NCBI RefSeq assembly: GCF_000425945.1
Contig: NZ_AUEK01000014.1
Coordinates: 117,343 to 181,342, forward strand
Reading direction: 5' to 3'
Length of the DNA: 64,000 bases
DNA from: Candidatus Solirubrobacter pratensis
GTDB lineage: Bacteria; Actinomycetota; Thermoleophilia; Solirubrobacterales; Solirubrobacteraceae
Shown here: positions 7,902-18,048 of the stretch, in pieces
How positions within the stretch are numbered: the stretch's first letter is position 1
How the letters are laid out: each line of letters begins with the position of its first letter
Translations under genes and position numbers: made by a program
Notes under the pieces: generated by a model
Seen by the model: the letters and a program-made list of their open reading frames with translations, nothing else
Database searches by the model: none
What the model was told of the DNA's origin: nothing

Positions 7902-10658
7902 GTGAAACTCCGTCTCCCCGTGGCTGCGGCCGCGGCATTGATCGCCGCAGCCCTGCTCGCACCGAGCGCCATGGCCGCGTCGTCGACCGTCGTGATCTCC
8001 CAGTTCGCCCTGCGAGGGCCGACAGGAGGCAGCGACGAGCTGGTCCAGATCAAGAACGTGTCCGCGACGGCGCAGGACATCGGCGGCTGGCAGATCTGGG
8101 GCTCGAGCCAGACGGGGTCGGCCACGAGCGCGCGGGCGACGGTCCCGAGCGGCGTCTCGCTCCCGGCCGGCAGGTCGTTCCTGTTCACCAACGTCCAGAC
8201 CGGAGGCACCGGCGGGTCGTACTCCGGCACCGTTCCGGGCGACGTCGCGTACACGACGGGCGTCTCCGACAACGGCGGGCTGCAGCTGCGCAACGCCTCC
8301 GGCGCGGTGATCGACGCCGTCGGCAGCACCCTCCTGTCGGGCGCCGGCACCGCGTTCCGCGAGGGCGCGGGGCTCGCCATCCCGACCACCAACGGCAACG
8401 ACGCGTTCCTCCGCAAGGCCACGGCCGACTCGGACGACAACGCCGCCGACTTCACGGGTCCGCAGGCGATGGCCCCCGAGAGCTGCGGCGCCCAGTGCGC
8501 CGTCGCCGAGACGTGCCCCAGCAGCGGGACCGTCGAGATCAGCCAGATCCAGACGCTCGGCGCGAACTCCGCGTGCGACGGCAAGACCGTGACCGTCCGG
8601 GGGATCGTCACCGGCGTCGACGACCTGTACGGCTCCAGCTACGACGCCATCTACAAGGGCGACTCCGGTCTGTGGGTGCAGGAGGCCACGCACGATCCGG
8701 CGTCCACCACCTCGGAGGCGCTGTTCGTCGCGGGCATCCGCCGCAACGCGGCCGACCCCGCCGGCGTGATCGGGTCCGACATCACGATCACGGGCCGCAT
8801 CGTCACCCAGTTCGGCCTCGTCGAGCTGGTCCCGAACGGCGTCGGCTCGGTCTCGAGCCCCGCGGCGACCGAGGTCAACCTCACCGACGTCGCGACCGTC
8901 AACTCGACCGGCAACCCGCTGCCGGCGCCGATCGACATCGACCCGGCCAAGGCCGCCGCGCAGGATCCGGCGACGCGCCCGTACTACCGCAGCCTCCAGG
9001 GCATGCGCGTCCGCCTCGCCGAGGGCATCGCAACCGGCGGCGGCACGACGAAGTTCCGTGACGTCTACCTGCGTCCCGGCACCCAGGCCACCCGCCTGTT
9101 CCGCAAGAACAGCCCCGCGGCGATCACCACGCCGTGGTCGGACGCGCCCGACGAGCTCGGCGTCGCCGCCGACGGCGGCGCGCACAACCCGGCCGACCCG
9201 CGTCTGCCTTGGCGCAGCGACACCGAACTGGACATGGACCTGTTCGACACAGCTCGCAACGTCGTCGGTCCGCTGACGTACACGTTCAGCTTCTACGAGG
9301 TCATGCCGCAGCTCGGCGGTCCCGCGCCGGTGATCGAGCGCGGGCCGATCAACGCCGCCTATCCGCCGTCCGCCCCGGCGCAGGCGCCCAACACGCTGCG
9401 TTTCGCATCCTTCAACGTCGAGAACTACTTCCCGGCCGGCAAGGAGAACGACGGCCACGTCATCACGGCGCAGGAGTACGCGGACCGGACCGACGCGATC
9501 GTCAAGGCGATCCGCGGCTTCCTCAAGGAGCCCGACGTGATCGCCGTGCAGGAGGTGGCGGTCTTCGCCGACGGCGCCAACGCCCTCACCGGGCTCGCTC
9601 AGGCGCTCGGCGACTACACGCCCTACAACGCCGTCAACAACGACGGTCGCGGGATCGCGCCGGGGTTCCTGATCAAGAACGGCGTCAGCGCGTCCAACCC
9701 GCGGCTGCTCGGCCAGACCGAGCAGTACAACGCGCACAGCGAGGGGACGTGCGACCTCGCCGGCGGCCCGCTGTACGACCGTGCGCCGTTCGCCCTGGAC
9801 ATCTCCAAGGGCGACGTCCGGGCGACCGTGATCAGCAACCACTTCGCCTCGCAGTCGCACGAGAACGCGTGCCGCATCGCCGAGGCCGAGTACCAGCGCC
9901 AGCAGGCGGCGGCGATGGTCGCCGCGGGCAAGAACGTGATCGTCGGCGGCGACCTGAACGACTTCGAGTTCTCGGATTCGCTCGGCCGCCTGACGCAGGG
10001 CGGGACGCTGACGAACCTGTGGAGCAAGGCGCCCGAGGGCCTCGCGTACTCGTACAAGTACCAGGGCCACCTGCAGACGCTCGACCACGTGCTCGTCAGC
10101 GCCGGCCTCGTGTCGCGCGTGACCGACATGCGCTACATGCACTTCGACAACGACTACTACGAGCGCAACTCCGCCGACGGCACCGGGATCTCCGATCACG
10201 ACCCGCCGCTGGCGACGTTCCAGCTGAGCGGCACGGGAGTCGACGGGGACGTGCACGGCACCGTGCCGGCGACGCTCTCGCTCAGCCTCGGCGGCCCGGC
10301 GAACCTCGGCGCGTTCGCGCCGGGCGTGACGAGCGACTACGACGCCACGATCACCGCGACTGTGACGTCGACGGCCACGAATGCCGACCTGAGCGTGATC
10401 GACTCGAGCAGCAATGCAACGGGCCGGCTCGTCAACGGCGCCTACGCGCTCGCGTCGCCGCTCCAGCTGCAGGCGGGGGGCGCGTTCGCCCCGATCCACG
10501 CGGACGGCACGCCGCTGCTGCTCAAGAGCTACGCCGATCCGGTGTCCAACGGCGTGGCGACGGTCGGCGTGCGCCAGCACGTCGACTCGACCGAGGGCCT
10601 GCGAACCGGCAGCTACAGCAAGACGCTCACGTTCACGCTGAGCTCGACCACGCCGTAA
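7902..10658 (+). CDS. Secreted multidomain nuclease (LTD, OB-like and endonuclease/exonuclease/phosphatase domains)
   Basis: Likely extracellular DNase of the ExeM/NucH type. I place the start at GTG 7902, behind GAAAGG (7885-7890), which gives a clean signal peptide (residues 1-25, cleavage after SAMA). Then come a lamin-tail-like domain (about 27-150), an OB-type domain beginning near VEISQIQTLG, and an endonuclease/exonuclease/phosphatase domain from about residue 498 (FASFNVENYF, VIAVQEVAV, IVGGDLNDFE, SDHDPP near 765), followed by a ~110-residue beta-rich tail. The 918 aa and domain order resemble extracellular nucleases of other bacteria. Its position beside comEA-comEC hints at use of environmental DNA; that link is inference. 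Confidence 0.88.
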   Translation: MKLRLPVAAAAALIAAALLAPSAMAASSTVVISQFALRGPTGGSDELVQIKNVSATAQDIGGWQIWGSSQTGSATSARATVPSGVSLPAGRSFLFTNVQTGGTGGSYSGTVPGDVAYTTGVSDNGGLQLRNASGAVIDAVGSTLLSGAGTAFREGAGLAIPTTNGNDAFLRKATADSDDNAADFTGPQAMAPESCGAQCAVAETCPSSGTVEISQIQTLGANSACDGKTVTVRGIVTGVDDLYGSSYDAIYKGDSGLWVQEATHDPASTTSEALFVAGIRRNAADPAGVIGSDITITGRIVTQFGLVELVPNGVGSVSSPAATEVNLTDVATVNSTGNPLPAPIDIDPAKAAAQDPATRPYYRSLQGMRVRLAEGIATGGGTTKFRDVYLRPGTQATRLFRKNSPAAITTPWSDAPDELGVAADGGAHNPADPRLPWRSDTELDMDLFDTARNVVGPLTYTFSFYEVMPQLGGPAPVIERGPINAAYPPSAPAQAPNTLRFASFNVENYFPAGKENDGHVITAQEYADRTDAIVKAIRGFLKEPDVIAVQEVAVFADGANALTGLAQALGDYTPYNAVNNDGRGIAPGFLIKNGVSASNPRLLGQTEQYNAHSEGTCDLAGGPLYDRAPFALDISKGDVRATVISNHFASQSHENACRIAEAEYQRQQAAAMVAAGKNVIVGGDLNDFEFSDSLGRLTQGGTLTNLWSKAPEGLAYSYKYQGHLQTLDHVLVSAGLVSRVTDMRYMHFDNDYYERNSADGTGISDHDPPLATFQLSGTGVDGDVHGTVPATLSLSLGGPANLGAFAPGVTSDYDATITATVTSTATNADLSVIDSSSNATGRLVNGAYALASPLQLQAGGAFAPIHADGTPLLLKSYADPVSNGVATVGVRQHVDSTEGLRTGSYSKTLTFTLSSTTP

Positions 10659-10680
10659 GGCGCTCGACCACGCCGTAAGG
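10642..10680 (+). repeat. Tandem duplication across the stop codon of the secreted nuclease
   Basis: A 19-bp unit, GCTCGACCACGCCGTAAGG, occurs at 10642-10660 and again at 10662-10680, period 20. The first copy holds the last codons and the TAA stop; the second lies just outside the gene. Confidence 0.95.
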
Positions 10681-10716
10681 CTCCGAGGGCGCTCGCGCAC
10701 GCGGGCGCCGGACCGC

Positions 10717-10743
10717 GGGGGCGCCGGGACAACCGGCGCCCCC
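10717..10743 (+). terminator. Terminator of the nuclease gene, abutting the holA promoter
   Basis: An 11-bp perfect GC stem (GGGGGCGCCGG / CCGGCGCCCCC) with a GACAA loop, followed by TCTAATCT. It ends only 2 bp before the probable -10 of holA. Confidence 0.75.
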
Positions 10744-10745
10744 TC

Positions 10746-10751
10746 TAATCT
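10746..10751 (+). promoter_or_regulatory. -10 hexamer of holA, leaderless layout
   Basis: TAATCT is followed by 7 bp and then the GTG start of holA. There is no Shine-Dalgarno sequence. Any -35 would lie inside the preceding terminator hairpin. Confidence 0.6.
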
Positions 10752-10758
10752 CAGCGGG

Positions 10759-11742
10759 GTGCCCAGCTTTCGCGCCGCCTACCTGATCCACGGCGACGAC
10801 CACGGCCGCATCTCCGAGCGCCGCGCGCGTCTGCGCGCGATGGCCGAGGACGCGGCGGGAACGGCGGGCGTCGAGGTCTACGAGGCCGATGCGTGCACGC
10901 CTGACGCGATCGCCGGCGCCCTCTCGACGATGACGTTCGCGATGGGGCGCCGCTTCGTGATCGCCGACGGCGTGGAGCGCTGGAAGGAGGGCGACGTCGA
11001 CGCGGTGGCGGCCGCGCTGAAGTCCGCGGACCCCGAGTTGCTCACCGTGGCGTTCTTCGCGCGCGAGGAGGCCCGCGCCAAGGCTCCTGCCAAGCTGCAC
11101 AAGGCGGTCGAGGCCGTCGGCGGGCAGATCGCCGAGGAGGCGACGGTCAAGCCGTGGGAGCTGCCCAAGTGGCTCGTCAAGCAGGCGGCGCAGCTCGAGC
11201 TCGAGCTCGACCCCGAGGCCGCGAAGGCGCTGATCGCCCAGGCCGGCGACCGCCAGCAGCGGCTGCTGCGCGAGCTCGAGAAGCTCGCGCTCGAGCATGG
11301 GCCGCACACGCACGTCGGCGTCGAGGAGGTCCAGGAGGCGTGCGCGAGCTCGGCGGAGCGCAAGGTCTGGACGCTCACCGACGCGCTGGTGGCCGGCGAT
11401 CGCCGGACGGCTACCCGCGTCCTGCTCGAGTTGCGCACCCAGGGCGAGCGCCTGCCCGCGATGACGTACACGATCGCACGCAAGCTCCGCGAGGCGCTCG
11501 CGATCGCCGAGGGGCTCGCCGCCGGCCAGTCGCAGGCCCAGGTCAAGAAGTCGCTGCGCATGAGCCCGCGGCAGGCGTCCAAGCTCGTCGCCGACGTCGA
11601 GCGCCGCGACCCCGAGGCGTTCCGCCGCGCACTGGCCGCGCTGGCCGACTTCGAGCTGGAGAGCCGCGGCGGCGTGGGCGGCCGCGGGGGCCTGGGCGAG
11701 GAGACCGCCGCCCTGCGCACCGTGCTGACCGCGACGCGCTGA
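10759..11742 (+). CDS. holA: DNA polymerase III subunit delta
   Basis: Clamp-loader subunit that opens the sliding clamp at primed sites. The 327-aa protein shows the HolA pattern: N-terminal AAA-like domain starting AAYLIHGDDHGRI, a central segment TMTFAMGRRFVIADGVERW and LLTVAFFA, then the helical parts RQQRLLRELEKLALEHG and KVWTLTDALVAGDRRTA, and the C-terminal collar region. The GTG start follows a TAATCT hexamer by 7 bp. The last residues LRTVLTATR are repeated just downstream in another frame by a 38-bp duplication. Assignment is by overall pattern, which is less sharply motif-defined than for neighbouring genes. Confidence 0.9.
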   Translation: MPSFRAAYLIHGDDHGRISERRARLRAMAEDAAGTAGVEVYEADACTPDAIAGALSTMTFAMGRRFVIADGVERWKEGDVDAVAAALKSADPELLTVAFFAREEARAKAPAKLHKAVEAVGGQIAEEATVKPWELPKWLVKQAAQLELELDPEAAKALIAQAGDRQQRLLRELEKLALEHGPHTHVGVEEVQEACASSAERKVWTLTDALVAGDRRTATRVLLELRTQGERLPAMTYTIARKLREALAIAEGLAAGQSQAQVKKSLRMSPRQASKLVADVERRDPEAFRRALAALADFELESRGGVGGRGGLGEETAALRTVLTATR

Positions 11743-11788
11743 CCGCCGGCTTGCGGACGGTGCTGACCGCGACGCGTTGACCGCGGCC
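11713..11788 (+). repeat. Diverged 38-bp tandem duplication across the holA stop codon
   Basis: 11713-11750 and 11751-11788 align with about six mismatches. Both copies encode LRTVLTATR followed by TGA, but the 38-bp period puts the second copy in a different frame, so it does not extend HolA. Confidence 0.85.
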
Positions 11789-11954
11789 GAGACGCAGCGC
11801 CCGAACCAGGCGCCGCCACAGCGGCGGCCGAGATCACCGCGGCGTGCAGGCCCGCCGCATCCCCCGCGCCACCGAGCCGCAGGCGCTCAGCACGCCCGCA
11901 ACGCGGCGCCCAGTCCTCACCGATTTTTCGCGACGTGCGAGGATCGGAGTACCC

Positions 11955-13883
11955 ATGCCGCTTGAACATCCGGATCCGCCGCTCGTCTCCCCGTTCCCGC
12001 CGATCGCCGAGTACGCCTTCCTCTCCGATTGCGAGACGTGTGCCCTCGTCGCGCCCAGCGGTGCGGTGGAGTGGATGTGCCTGCCCCGCTTCGACGGCCC
12101 GAGCGTGTTCGGCGCCCTGCTGGATCGCGACGCCGGCACGTTCCGCCTCGGCCCGGCGGACACGATGGTGCCCGCCGCCCGCCGCTACCTGCCGGGGACG
12201 AACGTGCTGGAGACGAGCTGGGGCACGCGCCAGGGCTGGCTGATCGTCCGCGACGTCCTGCTCGTCGGCCCGTGGCACGACACCGACGAGCGCTCCTCGA
12301 CCCACCGCCGCGCGCCGACCGACCACGACGCCGAGCACGTCCTCCTGCGCACGATGCGATGCGTCAACGGCTCGGTCGAGATGCAGCTCGAGTGCGATCC
12401 CATCTTCGACTACGGCCGCCGCTACGCGAAGTGGGAGTACGTCGGCAGCGGCTACAACGAGGCGGTCGCGTCGGTCGACGGCTGGCCGGCCAAGCTCACG
12501 CTGACGACCGACCTCAGGGTCGGGTTCGAGGGCTCGCGCGTCCGTGCCGTCTCGACCCTGAAGGCCGGTGAGACCGCGTTCGTCGCGCTCGCCTTCTCCG
12601 AGCACCCCGGCCCGAAGACCTACGACGAGGCGTACAAGCGGCTTGTGCGCACCGCCGACTTCTGGCACGCCTGGCTCGCGCACGGGACGTTCCCCGACCA
12701 TCCCTGGCGCCAGTACCTGCAGCGCTCCGCGTTGACGCTGAAGGGCCTCTCCTACGCGCCCACCGGCGCGATGATCGCGGCGGCCACCACGAGCCTGCCC
12801 GAGGCGCCCGGCGGCGTCCGCAACTGGGACTACCGCTATTCCTGGGTCCGCGACTCGACCTTCATGCTGTGGGGCCTGCACTCGCTCGGCTTCGAGTGGG
12901 AGGCCAACGACTACTTCTACTTCATGCAGGACGCCGCCCAGGCGGACGACCTGCAGGTGATGTACGGCATCCAGGGCGAGCGCGAGCTGCCCGAGGAGAC
13001 GCTCGACCACCTCTCCGGCTACGACAACGCGCGCCCGGTGCGGATCGGCAACGGCGCCTACAATCAGCACCAGCACGACGTCTGGGGCACGATGCTGGAC
13101 TCGATCTTCCTCCACGCCAAGTCGCGCGACCACCTGCCGGAGCGGCGCTGGCCGCTGATCGAGCGGCTCGTGGGGGCCGCGATCGCCCACTGGCAGGAGC
13201 CCGACCGCGGCATCTGGGAGGTCCGCGGCGAGCCGCGGCACTTCCTCTCCTCGAAGGTCATGTGCTGGGTCGCATGCGACCGCGGCGCCCGCCTCGCGCG
13301 CCTGCGCGAGCAGCACGAGCGCGCCGACGCGTGGCAGCTGAAGGCCGACGAGATCAAGGCCGACATACTCGAGCGCGGCTGCCGCGACGGCGTCTTCACG
13401 CAGCACTACGACACGGACGCGCTGGATGCGTCGGCGCTGCTGATCCCGCTCGTGCGCTTCCTGCCGGCCGACGACGATCGCGTCCGCAAGACGGTCATGG
13501 CGATCGCCGACACGCTGACCGTGGACGGCCTCGTGATGCGCTACAAGGTCGAGGAGACCGACGACGGCTTCAGCGACGACGAGGGCACGTTCACGATCTG
13601 CTCGTTCTGGCTCGTCAGCGCGCTGTCGGAGATCGGCGAGCACTCGCTGGCGCGCGACCTGTGCCAGAAGTTGCTCGGCTACGCGTCGCCGCTGCACCTG
13701 TACGCGGAGGAGATCGACCCGCGCAGCGGGCGCCACCTCGGCAACTTCCCGCAGGCGTTCACGCATCTGGCGCTGATCAACGCCGTCATGCACGTGATCC
13801 GGGCGGACGAGCGGATCGCCGCCGGGATGCAGCCGCTGGCGGCGACGGAGGGGCCGAAGGGCGACTTGATCGGCGAGATCTAG
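11955..13883 (+). CDS. Glycoside hydrolase family 15 protein (glucoamylase/trehalase-like)
   Basis: Cytoplasmic GH15-type enzyme related to bacterial glucoamylases, glucodextranases and the actinobacterial trehalase group; the substrate cannot be decided from sequence. The ATG at 11955 is chosen because GGAG lies 5 bp before it and the family N-terminus (PPIAEYAFLSDCETCALV) begins directly after; an open frame continues upstream without homology. The 642 residues include an N-terminal beta domain and the (alpha/alpha)6 catalytic barrel with GGVRNWDYRYSWVRDSTF, YDNARPVRIGNGAYNQ and the C-terminal HLGNFPQAFTHLALINA. No signal peptide. It stands alone between holA and the convergent rpsT. Confidence 0.92.
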   Translation: MPLEHPDPPLVSPFPPIAEYAFLSDCETCALVAPSGAVEWMCLPRFDGPSVFGALLDRDAGTFRLGPADTMVPAARRYLPGTNVLETSWGTRQGWLIVRDVLLVGPWHDTDERSSTHRRAPTDHDAEHVLLRTMRCVNGSVEMQLECDPIFDYGRRYAKWEYVGSGYNEAVASVDGWPAKLTLTTDLRVGFEGSRVRAVSTLKAGETAFVALAFSEHPGPKTYDEAYKRLVRTADFWHAWLAHGTFPDHPWRQYLQRSALTLKGLSYAPTGAMIAAATTSLPEAPGGVRNWDYRYSWVRDSTFMLWGLHSLGFEWEANDYFYFMQDAAQADDLQVMYGIQGERELPEETLDHLSGYDNARPVRIGNGAYNQHQHDVWGTMLDSIFLHAKSRDHLPERRWPLIERLVGAAIAHWQEPDRGIWEVRGEPRHFLSSKVMCWVACDRGARLARLREQHERADAWQLKADEIKADILERGCRDGVFTQHYDTDALDASALLIPLVRFLPADDDRVRKTVMAIADTLTVDGLVMRYKVEETDDGFSDDEGTFTICSFWLVSALSEIGEHSLARDLCQKLLGYASPLHLYAEEIDPRSGRHLGNFPQAFTHLALINAVMHVIRADERIAAGMQPLAATEGPKGDLIGEI

Positions 13884-13900
13884 CCGCCCGACCCGGGCGG
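13884..13900. terminator. Short hairpin between convergent GH15 and rpsT genes
   Basis: CCGCCCG and CGGGCGG form a 7-bp stem with an ACC loop immediately after the GH15 stop and 9 bp before the rpsT stop. It has no T-run, but its position suits a shared terminator. Confidence 0.5.
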
Positions 13901-13909
13901 GAGGAGGCG

Positions 13910-14176
13910 CTAGGACGCGGCCGGGCGGCGGAGCCGCTCGGCGCGGGCCTTCTTACGAGCGCCCGTGTTCTTGTGCAGCGCCCCGCGCTTGACGGCCTTG
14001 TCGATCAGCGAGACGAGCTTGCGGTGCTCGGCGGCGATCTGGTCGTCGTCGGCGGCGGTCACGGCAACCTCGAGGCGCCGGAAGTACGTCTTGATCTGCG
14101 ACGTGTAGTGGCGGTTCTCGAAGCGCTCGCGCTGAGAGCGGTCGTTGCGCTTGATCTGTGACTTGATATTGGCCAT
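13910..14176 (-). CDS. rpsT: 30S ribosomal protein S20 (bS20)
   Basis: Primary 16S rRNA-binding protein of the small subunit. The 88-aa basic protein has the S20 pattern: MANIKSQIKRNDRSQ at the N-terminus, a helical hairpin with SQIKTYFRRLEVAV, and LIDKAVKRGALHKNTGARKKARA near the end. It is transcribed away from murJ; the minus-strand -10 TATAGT overlaps the murJ -10 in the 51-bp gap. The leader would be about 30 nt, without a strong Shine-Dalgarno sequence. Confidence 0.97.
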   Translation of the reverse strand: MANIKSQIKRNDRSQRERFENRHYTSQIKTYFRRLEVAVTAADDDQIAAEHRKLVSLIDKAVKRGALHKNTGARKKARAERLRRPAAS

Positions 14177-14211
14177 ACGAAAGGGCCGCGGGGACTGCCG
14201 CAGCGGCCGCG

Positions 14212-14218
14212 TACTATA
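14212..14218. promoter_or_regulatory. Overlapping divergent -10 hexamers for rpsT and murJ
   Basis: TACTATA reads as TACTAT on the plus strand (10 bp before the murJ TTG) and TATAGT on the minus strand (37 bp before the rpsT ATG). The two hexamers share five base pairs, so polymerase bound for one gene should exclude the other. Confidence 0.55.
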
Positions 14219-14227
14219 GCGCGCCGG

Positions 14228-15823
14228 TTGGAAGCTCAGACGTCACCAAGGCGGCGCCGGACGGCCGTCAACACGGCGATCTTCTCCGCTGCCACCGGGC
14301 TGTCTCGCATCGCCGGGCTGGTCCGGGAGGTCATCGCCGCGAGCTACTTCGGCACGACCGGCCCCGCGTCGGCGTTCACGCTCGCCTTCCAGATCCCGAA
14401 CCTGATCCGCGCGCTGGTCGCCGACGCCGCCCTGTCGAGCGCCTTCGTGCCCGTGTTCAGCGACCTGCTGGAGCACAAGCGGCGCAAGGAGGCCTACCAG
14501 CTCGCGAGCGCACTGGCCGGTCTGCTCCTGGTCGCGCTGGGCGCCATCTCGCTGCTGTTCATCCTGCTCGCGCCGAAGATCATCCCGATCTTCACGGGCA
14601 GCGACTTCACGCCCGCGCTCGACGACCTGTGCGTCGGGCTGTCCCAGGTGCTGTTCCCGATCGTGGTGCTGCTCGGGCTCAACGGGCTCGCGGTCGGCAT
14701 CCTCAACGCGCACGACCACTTCACGATCCCCGCGATCGCTCCGCTCGTCTGGAACGTGGTGATCGTGATCGGGATGGTCGGTCTGGCGCCGCTGTTCCAA
14801 GGCCCCAACCGCATCTACGCGTATGCGATCGGCGTCGTCGCCGGCACGCTCGTGCAGTTGTTGATGATGCTTCCGCAGCTGCGGAAGATCGGCTTTCCGG
14901 TCTGGCGGATCAGCTTCCCGAAGCGCGGCGATCCGCGCGTCCGCAACGTGCTCGTGCTGATGCTGCCGGTCTCGATCGGCCTCGGCTTGATCAACATCGA
15001 CCTCGTCCTGAACTCGACGATCGGCTCGCTGATCTCCGACGAGGCTCCGGCCGCGATCGACAAGGCGTTCCGCATCTACATGCTCCCGCAGGGGATGTTC
15101 TCGGTCGCGGTGGCAACGGTGCTGTTCCCGCAGCTCAGCCGGCTCGCCTCGCGCAGCGACTTCGCAGGCCTGCGAGCGCTGACGGGCGTCGGCGCGCGCC
15201 AGATCGCGCTGCTGCTGATCCCCTCGGCGGCCGCGATCATCGTGCTGGCGACGCCGATGGTGCGGCTCGTCTACCAGCGCGGCGAGTTCGATGCGCTGTC
15301 GACCAAGCAGACCGCCGACGCGCTGCTCGTGTTCGCCTTCAGCCTCCCGTTCAGCGGCTGGAACCTGCTGCTGACGCGCACGTTCTTCTCGCTCCAGCGC
15401 CCGTGGCTGCCGACCGCCCTGGCCGGCATCTCGCTCGTCGTCAACACGGTGATCTCGCTCGCGCTGTACAAGCCGCTCGGGATCACGGGCGTGGTGCTCG
15501 GGACGGTCATCTCCAACGCGCTGCTGACGGTGCTGGAGGCGATCTACCTGCGGCGCGAGCTGGGCGGGCTCGAGATCGGCCGGACGCTGCTGTACGTGTT
15601 CGGGATGCTCGTCGCGGCGGGGATGCTGGCCGAGCTCTGCTACGGCACCTGGTGGGTGCTCGACGGCATCTTCGGGCGCTCGCTGCTCGGCCAGCTCATC
15701 AGCGTGGGCGGCGCGCTGGGCGGCGGCGGCGCGATCTACCTCTGGTTCGTGCTGTGGCTCGGAATCCCCGAGGCGCGGCAGGTCGTCGACCTCTTCGCGC
15801 GGCGAATCAGACCGCGCTCGTAA
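14228..15823 (+). CDS. murJ: MurJ/MviN lipid II flippase
   Basis: Integral membrane MOP-family protein that moves lipid-linked peptidoglycan precursors across the membrane. The 531 aa comprise about 14 hydrophobic helices; the N-terminus carries the family pattern SAATGLSRIAGLVREVIAA followed by FGTTGPASAFTLAFQIPNLIR, and the middle holds RIYMLPQGMFSVAVATVLFP. The proposed TTG start lies 10 bp after TACTAT with no Shine-Dalgarno sequence; no nearby ATG or GTG fits. Its TAA stop is also the start of the lepA -10. Confidence 0.95.
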   Translation: MEAQTSPRRRRTAVNTAIFSAATGLSRIAGLVREVIAASYFGTTGPASAFTLAFQIPNLIRALVADAALSSAFVPVFSDLLEHKRRKEAYQLASALAGLLLVALGAISLLFILLAPKIIPIFTGSDFTPALDDLCVGLSQVLFPIVVLLGLNGLAVGILNAHDHFTIPAIAPLVWNVVIVIGMVGLAPLFQGPNRIYAYAIGVVAGTLVQLLMMLPQLRKIGFPVWRISFPKRGDPRVRNVLVLMLPVSIGLGLINIDLVLNSTIGSLISDEAPAAIDKAFRIYMLPQGMFSVAVATVLFPQLSRLASRSDFAGLRALTGVGARQIALLLIPSAAAIIVLATPMVRLVYQRGEFDALSTKQTADALLVFAFSLPFSGWNLLLTRTFFSLQRPWLPTALAGISLVVNTVISLALYKPLGITGVVLGTVISNALLTVLEAIYLRRELGGLEIGRTLLYVFGMLVAAGMLAELCYGTWWVLDGIFGRSLLGQLISVGGALGGGGAIYLWFVLWLGIPEARQVVDLFARRIRPRS

Positions 15824-15826
15824 TCT
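15821..15826 (+). promoter_or_regulatory. -10 hexamer of lepA overlapping the murJ stop
   Basis: TAATCT begins with the murJ stop codon TAA and lies 9 bp before the lepA TTG start. No Shine-Dalgarno sequence is present between. Confidence 0.5.
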
Positions 15827-15835
15827 AAGTGTGCT

Positions 15836-17643
<1,808 letters not shown>

Positions 17644-17647
<4 letters not shown>

Positions 17648-18048
17648 GCCACTCCGACACCTACCTCGTCGGGCGCGAGAAGGTCCGCGAGTACGCGGCG
17701 GCGATCGGCGAGACCTCGCCGCTATGCCACGACGTCGAGGCGGCGCGGGCCGCCGGCTACGCCGACGTCGTCGCGCCGCCGATGTTCGCCGCGGTCTATG
17801 CGTGGCGCGCCCTGGGGCCGGTCGTGCTCGATCCCCAGATCGGCGTCGACTTCGAGCGCCTTGTGCACGGCGGGCAGGAGTTCGCGTGGCACGAGCCGGT
17901 CGTGGCCGGCGACGAGATCACGACCGAGGCCGCGTTCGTCGAGAAGGCCAGGCGCGCCGACATCATGGTCTACACGTTCAGCTCGCGCTCGACCAATCAG
18001 CGCGGGGAGCTCGTCTGCGAGGGGACATGGACGAACTTCGTGAGGTGA
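17644..18048 (+). CDS. MaoC/HadA-type hotdog dehydratase subunit (FAS1-like dehydratase domain)
   Basis: 134-aa hotdog-fold protein resembling the N-terminal MaoC-dehydratase family and mycobacterial HadA, the substrate-binding partner in (3R)-hydroxyacyl-ACP dehydration. Recognisable pieces are the N-terminal [31 protein letters not shown] and [17 protein letters not shown]. It lacks the catalytic Asp/His motif, which is found in the next gene, so the pair would form one heterodimer as HadAB do. GTG overlaps the lepA stop. The acyl substrate is unknown; a role in fatty acid elongation is inference from the family. Confidence 0.8.
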
